In this document: one piece after another, positions 16,887 through 25,171 of the stretch
How the letters are laid out: the number at the start of each line of letters is the position of its first letter
Numbering within the stretch: the stretch's first letter is position 1
From: DASSQJ01 sp963730165
GTDB lineage: Bacteria > Actinomycetota > Actinomycetes > Actinomycetales > Dermatophilaceae
Direction of reading: 5' to 3'
Assembly (NCBI GenBank): GCA_963730165.1
Contig: CAVSQS010000005.1
Span: 496,001 to 560,000, forward strand
Length of the DNA stretch: 64,000 bases
Notes under the pieces: generated by a model
Seen by the model: only the letters and a program-made list of their open reading frames with translations
Database searches by the model: none
What the model was told of the DNA's origin: nothing
Position numbers and translations under genes: made by a program

Positions 16887-19800
16887 ATGTTCCTCCTCGG
16901 CGACGACCGGCGCCTCGTCATCAGCGCCAGCGACCTGCGCACCGCCTCGGCGTGCGAGTTCGCCCTCGTCGCCGAGCTCGACGTCCTGCGCGGTCGGCGC
17001 GAGCGCGCCGAGGAGCCCGGCGACCCGATGCTGGCGCGGGTCGCCGCACTGGGAGACCAGCACGAGCAGGCCGAGCTGCGACGGCTCTCGCGCGAGCACC
17101 CCGGCCGGGTCGTGCAGCTCGGCCGCCCGTCGTACACGCCGGACGGCCTGGCGACGGCCATGGCGGGCACGCTCGACGCACTGCGAGGCGGAGCGGAGGT
17201 CGTGTTCCAGGCGACGCTCGTCGACGACGGCTTCGTCGGCCACGCCGACTTCCTCGAGCTCACCCCCGCAGGCTGGCTCGTCAGCGACACCAAGCTCGCC
17301 CGGTCCGAGGGGGTGGCCGCGCTGCTCCAGATCGCGGCCTACGCGGCGGTCCTGCAGGGGCAGGGTGTCCCCGTCGCGCCCACGGCCCGGCTCGTCCTCG
17401 GTCACGGGGCGGTCCATGACGTCCCGCTCACCGACGTCGTCCCGGTGTACCGCGCTCGGCGCCGGCGACTCGACGCCCTGCTCGCCGAGCACGACACCTC
17501 CGGCCGGACGGCGGCCTGGGGCGACGAGCGGTGGCTGGCCTGCGGGCGCTGCGCCACGTGCGAGGCGGAGGTCGAGGCCTCCCGCGACCTCCTGCTCGTC
17601 GCCGGGATGCGGGGCCCCGTCCGGCGGCGGCTCCTCGAGGCCGGCGTCTCGATGGTCGAGGAGCTGGCCGCCCACTCGGGCCCGGTCACCGACGTCCGCT
17701 CGGCCACCCTCGACCGGTTGCGGGCTCAGGCGCGGCTCCAGCTCGAGCAGGACCACGACCCCGAGGGCCGGGTGCGCCACGAGGTCGTCGACGCCGCGGC
17801 GTTGCGCCGGCTGCCTCCGCCGAGCGAGGGCGACGTGTTCTTCGACTTCGAGGGCGATCCGCTGTGGCAGGAGCCCGGGTCGGCGGTGTGGGGCCTGGAG
17901 TACCTCTTCGGGATGGTCGAGGTCGACACCGGCGAGCCGGTGTTCCGTGCGTTCTGGGCGCACGACCGCACCGAGGAGCGGCAGGCGCTCGTCGACTTCG
18001 TCGAGCACGTCACCGAGCGGCGACGCCGCTGGCCCGGGCTGCACGTCTACCACTACGCCCCCTACGAGCCCTCCGCCCTGCTCCGCCTGGCGGCCCGTCA
18101 CGGGGTCTGCGAGGACGAGGTCGACCAGCTGCTGCGCGACGGGGTCTTCGTCGACCTCTACGCCACCGTGCGCGCCGGCGTCCGGGTCTCGCAGCGGTCG
18201 TACTCGATCAAGAAGCTCGAGCCGCTGTACATGCAGCGGCGCGAGGGCGACGTACAGGGGGGCGCCGAGAGCATCGTCGTCTACCACCAGTTCACGGCCG
18301 CCCGCGTCGAGGGCCGCGACGACGAGGCCCGGGGTCTGCTCGCCGAGATCGCGCACTACAACGAGGACGACTGCGTCTCCACGTACCTGCTGCGGCAGTG
18401 GCTGCTGGAGCAGCTCGGCGACGCGCCCGGTGCCGACACCGGGACAGGGGGGAGGGGTCCCGACGACACCGCGGCGGCACGCGGACCCGGCGAGGAGCGC
18501 CTCGCGGCCCTCGAGCTCGAACGGTCGGTCCGTGCCCTCGTCGACGCCCGGCCCGTCGCCGAGTGGGACGCCGACGATCACGCCGTCGCCCTCGTCGCGG
18601 CGGCCGTGCTCTTCCACGCCCGCGAGGACAAGCCGCGGTGGCAGGAGCACTTCGAACGCCTGCGCGTGCCCGTGGGCGACTGGCGTGGCGGCGACGGCGT
18701 CTTCGTCGTGCACGCGGCCGAGGTCGTCGAGAGCTGGCACCGCGACACCCCGCGGCAGCGTCCCCGGCGAACCCTGCGCCTGAGCGGCGAGCCGATGGGC
18801 GGCATCCCCCTGTCCGCGTCGACCCGGGTGGGCGCCGTGTACCGGGTGCCGGCGCCCGCCGGGGTCGAGGCCGAGCCGCTGCACGCCAACGCCAAGAGCC
18901 CGGCGGGGACCACCGTGCTCTCGGCCGAGGACCACCTCGCCGCGAACGGGCGCCTCCACCAGGTCCTGCTCGTCGAGGAGCTCCAGCCCAAGGACGGTGG
19001 GGCGCACACCGCCCTCCCCCTGGGCCTGGTCCCCGACGACACGGTCCGGACCGCACCGATGGACCGGGCCATCGCCGAGCTCGCCGCGCAGGTGCGCGAC
19101 GACGGCCGGCTGCCCGAGTGCGCCGCCGTCGACGTCCTCCTCCGGCGACCCCCGCGGCTGCGTGGCGGCGGGCCGCTGCCCCCGGTGCCCTCCGGGTCGA
19201 CGCGCCACGTCGACGTCATCACCGAGGCGCTCCTGGCCATGGACGACTCCTACGTCGCGGTCCAGGGGCCTCCCGGGACCGGCAAGACCCACGTCGGCGC
19301 CCACGTCATCGCCCGGCTGGTGGAGCGGGGGTGGCGCGTGGGGGTCTGCGCCCAGGGCCACGCCGCGGTGGAGAACCTGCTCACCGCGGCCGTGCGTGCC
19401 GGCGTCCCGCCGAACCGGGTCGGCAAGGAGGCCAGGGCCACCGAAGGGCCGACGTGGACCCCGCTCACTCGCGCCGACGACCTCGCCGCCTTCGCCGCCG
19501 ACCAGGCGGCCGCCGGCGGCGGGTACGTCATCGGCGGCAGCGCCTGGGACCTCACCAACGACGGGCGGGTCCGGCGCGGCCAGCTCGACCTCCTCGTCAT
19601 CGACGAGGCCGGCCAGTTCTCCCTCGCGAAGACCCTCGGCGTCTCCGTCGCCGCGCGACGACTTCTCCTCCTCGGCGACCCGCAACAGCTCCCGCAGGTC
19701 ACCACCGGCACGCACGCCGAGCCGGTCGACACCTCGGCGCTCGGCTGGCTGGCCGGCGACTCCGCCGTGCTGGGGGCAGAGCTCGGGTACTTCCTCGAGA

Positions 19801-20459
19801 CCACGTGGCGCATGCACCCACAGCTCACGCGGGCCGTCTCCCTGCTGGCCTACGAGGGCCGGCTCCGGTCCGAAGACGCCGTGACCGGTGCTCGCTCGCT
19901 CGCCGGGGTCGAGCCCGGGGTCCATGTCCGACTCGTCGACCACCGCGACAACTCGACGTGGTCGCCCGAGGAGGCGCACGCGGTCCTCGACCTCGTCGCC
20001 GACCTGCTCGGCCGCGCCTGGCACGACCCCACGGCCCGTGCCGACGGTTCCGTCGACGGGCCCCGACCTCTCGGCCCCGCCGACGTCGTCGTCATCACCC
20101 CGTACAACGGGCAGGTCGGGCTGCTGCGCCGTGTCCTCGACGACGTCGGCCTCCATGCGGTGCGCGTCGGCACCGTCGACAGGTTCCAGGGGCAGGAGGC
20201 ACCCGTGGCCGTCCTCTCGATGGCCGCGTCGTCACACTCCGACGTCTCCCGGGGCATGGGCTTCCTCCTCGACCGACACCGGCTGAACGTCGCCATCTCG
20301 CGTGCTCAGCACAGCGCGTTCATCGTTCGCTCGCGCCGGATCACCGACTTCCCGCCCCGCAGCGCCGACGAGCTGCGGGCCCTCGGCCGGTTCCTCGGCC
20401 TCTGTGACGAGGCGGTGAGCACGCTCGAGGTGTCCGCGGCCGCACTCGCACCGGCCTGA
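16887..20459 (+). CDS. TM0106-type RecB-like nuclease / RNase H-fold / superfamily 1 helicase fusion
   Basis: Large cytosolic nucleic-acid enzyme of 1190 aa. Order of parts: N-terminal PD-(D/E)XK-like RecB nuclease region (about 1-240, with GHADFLEL and DTKLAR, and Cys residues in CGRCATC that could hold an Fe-S cluster as in RecB-family nucleases); a central RNase H-like exonuclease region (about 310-520, FFDFEGDP then HYAPYEPSAL, and NEDDCVST); then a DNA2/UPF1-type helicase (Walker A GPPGTGKTH near 794, DEAGQ near 905, GDPQQLPQV, and the C-terminal DRFQGQE and LNVAISRAQ). Likely a DNA repair or defence helicase-nuclease; members are rarely studied. Alone in its transcription unit. Confidence 0.85.
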   Translation: MFLLGDDRRLVISASDLRTASACEFALVAELDVLRGRRERAEEPGDPMLARVAALGDQHEQAELRRLSREHPGRVVQLGRPSYTPDGLATAMAGTLDALRGGAEVVFQATLVDDGFVGHADFLELTPAGWLVSDTKLARSEGVAALLQIAAYAAVLQGQGVPVAPTARLVLGHGAVHDVPLTDVVPVYRARRRRLDALLAEHDTSGRTAAWGDERWLACGRCATCEAEVEASRDLLLVAGMRGPVRRRLLEAGVSMVEELAAHSGPVTDVRSATLDRLRAQARLQLEQDHDPEGRVRHEVVDAAALRRLPPPSEGDVFFDFEGDPLWQEPGSAVWGLEYLFGMVEVDTGEPVFRAFWAHDRTEERQALVDFVEHVTERRRRWPGLHVYHYAPYEPSALLRLAARHGVCEDEVDQLLRDGVFVDLYATVRAGVRVSQRSYSIKKLEPLYMQRREGDVQGGAESIVVYHQFTAARVEGRDDEARGLLAEIAHYNEDDCVSTYLLRQWLLEQLGDAPGADTGTGGRGPDDTAAARGPGEERLAALELERSVRALVDARPVAEWDADDHAVALVAAAVLFHAREDKPRWQEHFERLRVPVGDWRGGDGVFVVHAAEVVESWHRDTPRQRPRRTLRLSGEPMGGIPLSASTRVGAVYRVPAPAGVEAEPLHANAKSPAGTTVLSAEDHLAANGRLHQVLLVEELQPKDGGAHTALPLGLVPDDTVRTAPMDRAIAELAAQVRDDGRLPECAAVDVLLRRPPRLRGGGPLPPVPSGSTRHVDVITEALLAMDDSYVAVQGPPGTGKTHVGAHVIARLVERGWRVGVCAQGHAAVENLLTAAVRAGVPPNRVGKEARATEGPTWTPLTRADDLAAFAADQAAAGGGYVIGGSAWDLTNDGRVRRGQLDLLVIDEAGQFSLAKTLGVSVAARRLLLLGDPQQLPQVTTGTHAEPVDTSALGWLAGDSAVLGAELGYFLETTWRMHPQLTRAVSLLAYEGRLRSEDAVTGARSLAGVEPGVHVRLVDHRDNSTWSPEEAHAVLDLVADLLGRAWHDPTARADGSVDGPRPLGPADVVVITPYNGQVGLLRRVLDDVGLHAVRVGTVDRFQGQEAPVAVLSMAASSHSDVSRGMGFLLDRHRLNVAISRAQHSAFIVRSRRITDFPPRSADELRALGRFLGLCDEAVSTLEVSAAALAPA

Positions 20460-20498
20460 CCGGGCCGTCTCGAGGCGGCTCGGGCGTGCGTCGCGTCG

Positions 20499-23084
20499 TC
20501 AGCCGTGGTCCGGCCGGCCGAGGTTGGCCCCTGCGACGGTCTGCGCAGCCCCCGAACCGTCAGTGGGTCCGGTCGGTTCGGCACCCTCCGCACCCAGGTG
20601 CCCACGGTGACCCAACCGCTCCAGCCAACGGACCAGCTGTCGGTGCACCATCTCGGCCCCGCGCAGTCGGCCCTGCTCGTCGAGCAGGTCCGCGTCCAGC
20701 GTCCAGTCCGCGGGGTGGACGAGGAGAGGGCGGGTCTGCCAGCCGCCGAGGCCGCCGTGGCACCCGACGAGCTCCTCGAACGCGGCCACCTCGTCGAGGA
20801 CGGGGTCGTAGAGCGAGTTGACGTAGATGTCGGGCGCGTCGGTGAACGAGCACACTCGGAGGAAGTCCTCGCGGGCGTTCGGACCGAACGGCGCGAGCGG
20901 ATCGACCCCCACGACCTCGCCCGTCGCGAGCTCGTGGGTGCCGTCGGCGCCGAGTGCGATGGGGCCGGCATCCCCCATGACGACGACGAACCCGATCCCC
21001 GGATGCCGCGAGAGCGCGGTGAGCAGGCCCGGGTGGTGGCGCTCGATGTCCCCCGCGCCGAGCCGGTCGGCGTACCGGCTGAACCACACCCCACCGAGGT
21101 TCCCGGAACCGACGACGGTGATCTCCGCGGGTTGGTCGCCCCCCCTCTCTCGCCGGGTCGACGCGTCCGGACCGAGCAGCGCGTCGGGGTCGCGGTCGCC
21201 GATGGCCCGTCGGGTGAGCCGCCCCGAGACCGACTCCTGGCCGGACAGCTGGCCGAGGAGGACGTTGACGGGTCCCCACGCCTCGACCTCGCCGGTGGCA
21301 GCGGTCACCGTGCCGCCCTCCAGGTGCTCGAGCACGACCTGCTCGAGCGAGGAGCCGTAGCGCTGGAGGAACGTCGCGCCCTGGCTCTGGCCGTGGTCCG
21401 ACACGAGAACGATGTGGTACGGCCTCGGCGTCACGCCGGAGTCGATGACCTGCTCGATGCTGCTCAGGGCGTCATCGAGGCCGTACAGCGCGGCGAGCGA
21501 CTCGGCGCGGGTCACACCGGCATGGTGGGCGATCTCGTCGTAGTCGACGAAGTCGACGTACACCGAGCGCGACCCCCGCACCATGGCCTCGATGACGAGG
21601 GCGACGTTGAGGTCGCGCAGGAGGACGTTCGTGACGGCACGGAGGGCGACGTACGACCCGCCCCGGTGGATGCGCGGTTCGACGCCGCGCCGCACCTGTC
21701 GTCTGGCCTGGAAGACCTCCTTGACCATCTCGCCGACGGTGAGGATGACGGCCCGCAGGATCCCCGCGGGGTGGGTGAAGAACGCTGCGTACGACCGTGA
21801 CGGACCGAGCCCGAGCCCGCCGCCCCGCCGCAGACCGCTCATCGTGAGGAGCGAGGTGGCCGCGTCGCCGGAGAAGAGGTTGGAGATGCTGACGCCGTCG
21901 TCGGCGAGCAGGCCGCGGCCGTCGCTCAGCCGCTCCTCGATGACGGTGGCGTCCGCCGGCCGGTTCGAGACGAGCAGCCGCCCGAGCTCCCGGTCGAACC
22001 ACCGGAACGCGGGAATGCCCTCGCTCGTGCCGTGGAGCAGTCCCGCCTGGCTCGCCGGGGTGGTCGACGGGACCCGGGCCGTCCACTCGGTCCAGGTGTG
22101 GCTGCCCGACCTGATCCATCGGCTGATGGTCGGGATGTTGCCGGCCCGGATCTCGTTCTCGAGCAACGGCGCCGGCACCCCGTCGAGCTGCACGAAGACC
22201 ACGCCCGGGAGGTCGGACCGCTCGACGACTCCGCCGCGTGCGCTCATCCGGACCGCGTGGACGGTGAGGTAGTCGCGTCCGTTGATGCTCAGGGCCCACG
22301 ACAGCAGCGTCATGACGAACGCGTAGACCCACGAGGCGATGAAGACCGACCACACACCGCTGATCTCGACCCCGGGGGTCAGCCAGAGCCCGAGCCCGAT
22401 GACCGCCGCGTTCGCGAACAGGGCCAGGAGCACCGCGCCGAACCAGCCGAAGACCAGCGCCACCCGGAGGAAGACGGGCTCGAGCAGCCAGCCGGCCACG
22501 GAGATCATGACGACGGCGAGGAGGAGGGCGACCGACGAGGCCACCTCGACGCCGGGGGTGATGACGACGGTGGCGCCGAGAACTGCGAGTCGGAGCACGA
22601 AGTCGAGCACGCGCGGACGCCGGCTCGTCGCCGTGTTCCCGTCCAGGGATCGGGCCAGCGCCTCCTCGCGGCTCCCACCGAAGTACCGGCTGGCCGCCGG
22701 GGTCCACAGCAAGAGCAGGATGACGACCGAGACGAGGAGGCTCAGCAGCCCGCTGACCCGCTGCGAGGCGAGTTCGGTGACGAGGAACCAGGCATGCGCC
22801 TGCCGCAGGGTCAGCACGAGCGTCAGGGCGAGCCGGGCCACGCGCACACCCCGGGCGAGCAGGACCGCGAGGACGAGCTCGGCGACGGCGATCACGACGA
22901 CCGAGCCGCCGACGAGGATCAGGGCGGCGCGGGTCTGCTCCACCGTGGCCCCCTCGATCGCCTGCCCCTGGCTCGAGGCGAGGAGGAACAGCCCGCCGAG
23001 GACGAGGTCGAGCAGCGCCGCGAGGGCGGCGAGGACGACGACGAGGGTGACCGTGCGGGGCCGGCCTGTCCTGGCTCCGCTCAC
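20499..23084 (-). CDS. Membrane-anchored phosphodiesterase (alkaline phosphatase superfamily)
   Basis: 861-aa protein starting at GTG 23084. The first 290 residues hold six to eight hydrophobic segments. The rest is a type I phosphodiesterase/nucleotide pyrophosphatase-like domain: FVQLDGVP (metal Asp301), a nucleophile Thr in PSTTPASQ (about 341-342), VDFVDYDEIAHHAG, and VLVSDHGQSQG. These domains hydrolyse phosphodiesters of nucleotides, lipids or glycerol-phosphate polymers. The membrane half suggests an envelope lipid or teichoic substrate (inference). The two membrane blocks both contain an ITPGVE/LTPGVE phrase, hinting at an internal duplication. Divergent from the secreted acidic protein gene. 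Confidence 0.8.
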   Translation of the reverse strand: MSGARTGRPRTVTLVVVLAALAALLDLVLGGLFLLASSQGQAIEGATVEQTRAALILVGGSVVVIAVAELVLAVLLARGVRVARLALTLVLTLRQAHAWFLVTELASQRVSGLLSLLVSVVILLLLWTPAASRYFGGSREEALARSLDGNTATSRRPRVLDFVLRLAVLGATVVITPGVEVASSVALLLAVVMISVAGWLLEPVFLRVALVFGWFGAVLLALFANAAVIGLGLWLTPGVEISGVWSVFIASWVYAFVMTLLSWALSINGRDYLTVHAVRMSARGGVVERSDLPGVVFVQLDGVPAPLLENEIRAGNIPTISRWIRSGSHTWTEWTARVPSTTPASQAGLLHGTSEGIPAFRWFDRELGRLLVSNRPADATVIEERLSDGRGLLADDGVSISNLFSGDAATSLLTMSGLRRGGGLGLGPSRSYAAFFTHPAGILRAVILTVGEMVKEVFQARRQVRRGVEPRIHRGGSYVALRAVTNVLLRDLNVALVIEAMVRGSRSVYVDFVDYDEIAHHAGVTRAESLAALYGLDDALSSIEQVIDSGVTPRPYHIVLVSDHGQSQGATFLQRYGSSLEQVVLEHLEGGTVTAATGEVEAWGPVNVLLGQLSGQESVSGRLTRRAIGDRDPDALLGPDASTRRERGGDQPAEITVVGSGNLGGVWFSRYADRLGAGDIERHHPGLLTALSRHPGIGFVVVMGDAGPIALGADGTHELATGEVVGVDPLAPFGPNAREDFLRVCSFTDAPDIYVNSLYDPVLDEVAAFEELVGCHGGLGGWQTRPLLVHPADWTLDADLLDEQGRLRGAEMVHRQLVRWLERLGHRGHLGAEGAEPTGPTDGSGAAQTVAGANLGRPDHG

Positions 23085-23221
23085 GCCCCGCTCCCGATCC
23101 CGCTGGCGGCGCGCTCTGTGAACAGCCCCACGCCGCGACCGACCGAGGCAACTTCGCCGCGGTCGAGGCCCGCGCCCGGGCTGGTGCTCGTCGCCACACC
23201 GCCATTGTGCTGGAGCCGGCC

Positions 23222-23245
23222 GCCGCCGGACGCGCGTCCGGCGGC
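23222..23245. repeat. Perfect 24-base palindromic hairpin in the divergent intergenic region
   Basis: Ten-base arms around GCGC. It lies 138 bases from the phosphodiesterase GTG and 136 bases from the next ATG, almost exactly midway. It could be an operator or an RNA hairpin; the rest of this 296-base gap shows no gene. Confidence 0.45.
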
Positions 23246-23380
23246 CCGGCGCGCCGCCTTCGCCGGCCCGGCGGCGGGGCATCGTCCGTTCGGCCGACTC
23301 CCGGCCCACCGGCCTGCACACCGGTGGCCCGGGGAGGAGAGTCGGAGGACCTTCATCCCCTGCACCGGAGGTTCATCCCC

Positions 23381-24139
23381 ATGTCCCTGTCCAGAGTGGG
23401 CGTCGCCCTCGGCGGCGCCGCTGCCGTGGTCCTCGGCAGCGGAGTCGCCGCCGTCGCCGCCGTCGCCGCTGCCCCCACCTCGTTCACGGCCGCCGAGTCG
23501 GCCTCGACTGACACGTCCACGAGTCCCGACGAGTCCCCCACGCAGGAAGGGAACGAGCAGACGCCGGACGACGAGACCACCGAGGGCACCGACGAGACCA
23601 CCGAGCCGGACGACGGCGCCGAGGAGGAGTCGGGCGAGAGCCCGGACACCGCCCAGGACGGCGCCGACGCGCAGTCCGCCGAGGCGACCACCGAGTACAC
23701 CCGGGGCCCGGACCCGAACGGGCCGGCCCACTTCGGCCTGTGCACTGCGTGGGCCAACGTCATGAACTCCAACGGCAAGGCCCTCGAGAAGTCGCCGGCC
23801 TTCCTCAACATCCAGTCGGTCTCGTGTGACGACGTCTGGGGCACGCCGGAGGCGCCGGCGGCCACCGAGGACGCCCAGACCGCCGAGACCCAGGACGTCG
23901 AGGAGCCGGCCGCGGACGACCCGCAGGAGACCCAGGAGTCCACCGAGGAGAGCGGCGACGACGCCGGTGCGTCCGAGGCTGCGACCACGACCACGACCAC
24001 GACCACGAAGAAGTCCACCACCACGTGGAAGAGCCAGAAGTCGTGGAAGAGCCAGAAGTCCTCGAAGGCCTTCACGAGTTCGCACGGCAAGTCGGGCACC
24101 AAGGGCAAGTCCGGCGCCAAGGCGCACGGACGTCGCTGA
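23381..24139 (+). CDS. Secreted low-complexity protein, acidic N-terminal half and basic C-terminal tail
   Basis: 252-aa exported protein: signal peptide (about 1-31, MSLSRVGVALGGAAAVVLGS onward), a Glu/Asp/Thr-rich stretch (about 40-105), a compact core with two Cys (GLCTAWANVMNSNGKALEKS to VSCDDVW, about 119-150), a second acidic stretch (about 151-205), an eight-threonine run, and a Lys/Ser/Trp tail with two WKSQKS units ending in KAHGRR. GGAGG lies 9 bases before ATG 23381. The core with CTAW resembles short core modules of other actinobacterial secreted proteins of unknown role. Thr-rich parts could be Pmt substrates. Function unknown. Confidence 0.75.
   Translation: MSLSRVGVALGGAAAVVLGSGVAAVAAVAAAPTSFTAAESASTDTSTSPDESPTQEGNEQTPDDETTEGTDETTEPDDGAEEESGESPDTAQDGADAQSAEATTEYTRGPDPNGPAHFGLCTAWANVMNSNGKALEKSPAFLNIQSVSCDDVWGTPEAPAATEDAQTAETQDVEEPAADDPQETQESTEESGDDAGASEAATTTTTTTTKKSTTTWKSQKSWKSQKSSKAFTSSHGKSGTKGKSGAKAHGRR
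23984..24007 (+). repeat. Hexanucleotide repeat ACCACG x4 (octa-threonine)
   Basis: Four perfect tandem copies encode eight threonines between the acidic and basic parts of the secreted protein. A change in copy number would stay in frame and lengthen or shorten the spacer. Confidence 0.8.
24025..24060 (+). repeat. 18-base tandem repeat x2 (WKSQKS units)
   Basis: Two identical 18-base units encode two identical WKSQKS blocks, a recent duplication within the basic tail. Confidence 0.8.
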
Positions 24140-24154
24140 TCGTCGGTGACGGCG

Positions 24155-24191
24155 CGCGGGGCCCGGCGAAGCGACGTCGCCGGGCCCCGCG
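24155..24191 (+). terminator. Strong hairpin terminator after the secreted protein gene
   Basis: Perfect 14-bp stem (24155-24168 with 24178-24191), 9-base loop, 16 bases after the stop codon. No U-tract. Confidence 0.75.
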
Positions 24192-24284
24192 GCATGTCGC
24201 GCCTGCGCCGTCCTCGCCGACGACGCAGCAGCTCGGGACACGGCGTCACCAGGCCGACGGCCCAGGACAGGCCGGTCCCGGCGC

Positions 24285-24464
24285 CTACCCGCGGTCGTCC
24301 CGGGACCGCTCGGCTGGGGGCGGCAGGAGGAAGAACACGCAGGCCAGACCGAACACGGTGCTCCCCGCGACGATGTAGCCGTCCCCGGCCCGGAGACCGG
24401 ACCACCCGAACAGCCCCGCACTGACCAGGAACATCCACCAACCGACCCGCTCCGCGTGAACCAT
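24285..24464 (-). CDS. Small two-span membrane protein (59 aa)
   Basis: From ATG 24464 (GTG one codon earlier is possible) it reads MVHAERVGWWMFLVSAGLFG, a turn with RAGDGY, then a second hydrophobic stretch IVAGSTVFGLACVFFLL and a charged tail. TCTAGT lies about 6 bases before the start. Spacing of hydrophobic segments suggests a real hairpin membrane protein. Function unknown. Confidence 0.55.
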   Translation of the reverse strand: MVHAERVGWWMFLVSAGLFGWSGLRAGDGYIVAGSTVFGLACVFFLLPPPAERSRDDRG

Positions 24465-24529
24465 CACCCCACTAGAACCCGACCCGCCCGACCCGTGCAA
24501 GCTCTCCCACCCCGGGAGGCTGGGGGCGA

Positions 24530-25123
24530 TCAGCCGGTCCCGCGCGACCGAGCGGCGAGGAACGGGTCGAGGACCTCGAGGAGACCGGCGAGGGCGTCCT
24601 CGACCGCGGCCCCGCCCTCGACCGCGCGGCACCCGGCGAGGACGAGGGCGTTGACGAGGTCGGCGGCCAACTCGGGGTCCCCGACGCCGAGCTCCACCAG
24701 GGCCTCCCGCACCGGCCCGAGCAGCCGCTGGTGGAACCGGGCCGCGCGGGCGGACAGGTCGTCTCCGGGCAGGACGGCCGCCAGCGTGTTGGCCAGGGCG
24801 AACTCCCCGTCGGCGACGAGCCGGAGGTTCTGCCGGGCGTAGACCCGGATCCGCTCCGCCGGGGTCCCCACCTCGGCCAGGGCCTCGTCGAACCGACGCT
24901 CCCACCGCGGGAAGGCCTCCTCGACGACGGCCGCCACGAGGGCCTCCGCCGACGTGAAGTAGTGGTAGACGCTGGGCCGGGAGAGGCCGGCGCGCTTGCC
25001 GACGGCGGCCAGGGTCGGCACCCGGTCCGGCTGCTCCGTGAGCAGGTCCGCGGCCGCCGCGAGCAGGGCGGCTCGTCGGGCAGCTCGGTGCTCGGCGACG
25101 GTCGGCGCGCTGATCTTCGGCAC
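24530..25123 (-). CDS. TetR family transcriptional regulator
   Basis: 197-aa repressor with the helix-turn-helix near residues 15-60: RAALLAAAADLLTEQPDRVP, then VGKRAGLSRPSVYHYFTSAE, nearly the TetR consensus. A C-terminal effector domain follows. It lies 48 bases after the MFS exporter gene on the same strand, so it is probably co-transcribed with it and acts at the inverted repeat over the exporter's start. Confidence 0.9.
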   Translation of the reverse strand: MPKISAPTVAEHRAARRAALLAAAADLLTEQPDRVPTLAAVGKRAGLSRPSVYHYFTSAEALVAAVVEEAFPRWERRFDEALAEVGTPAERIRVYARQNLRLVADGEFALANTLAAVLPGDDLSARAARFHQRLLGPVREALVELGVGDPELAADLVNALVLAGCRAVEGGAAVEDALAGLLEVLDPFLAARSRGTG

Positions 25124-25171
25124 GGCGCCCTGCTCCTCTCTCCGGGTCCGGGCAGGCCCTGCGGCGGGACC

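Noticed and set aside
15858..20156. Open frame of 1432 codons on the minus strand opposite the helicase
   Set aside because: It mirrors the codon structure of the plus-strand gene (third-position GC makes stops rare on the other strand) and reads as low-complexity Gly/Arg/Asp. No family features.
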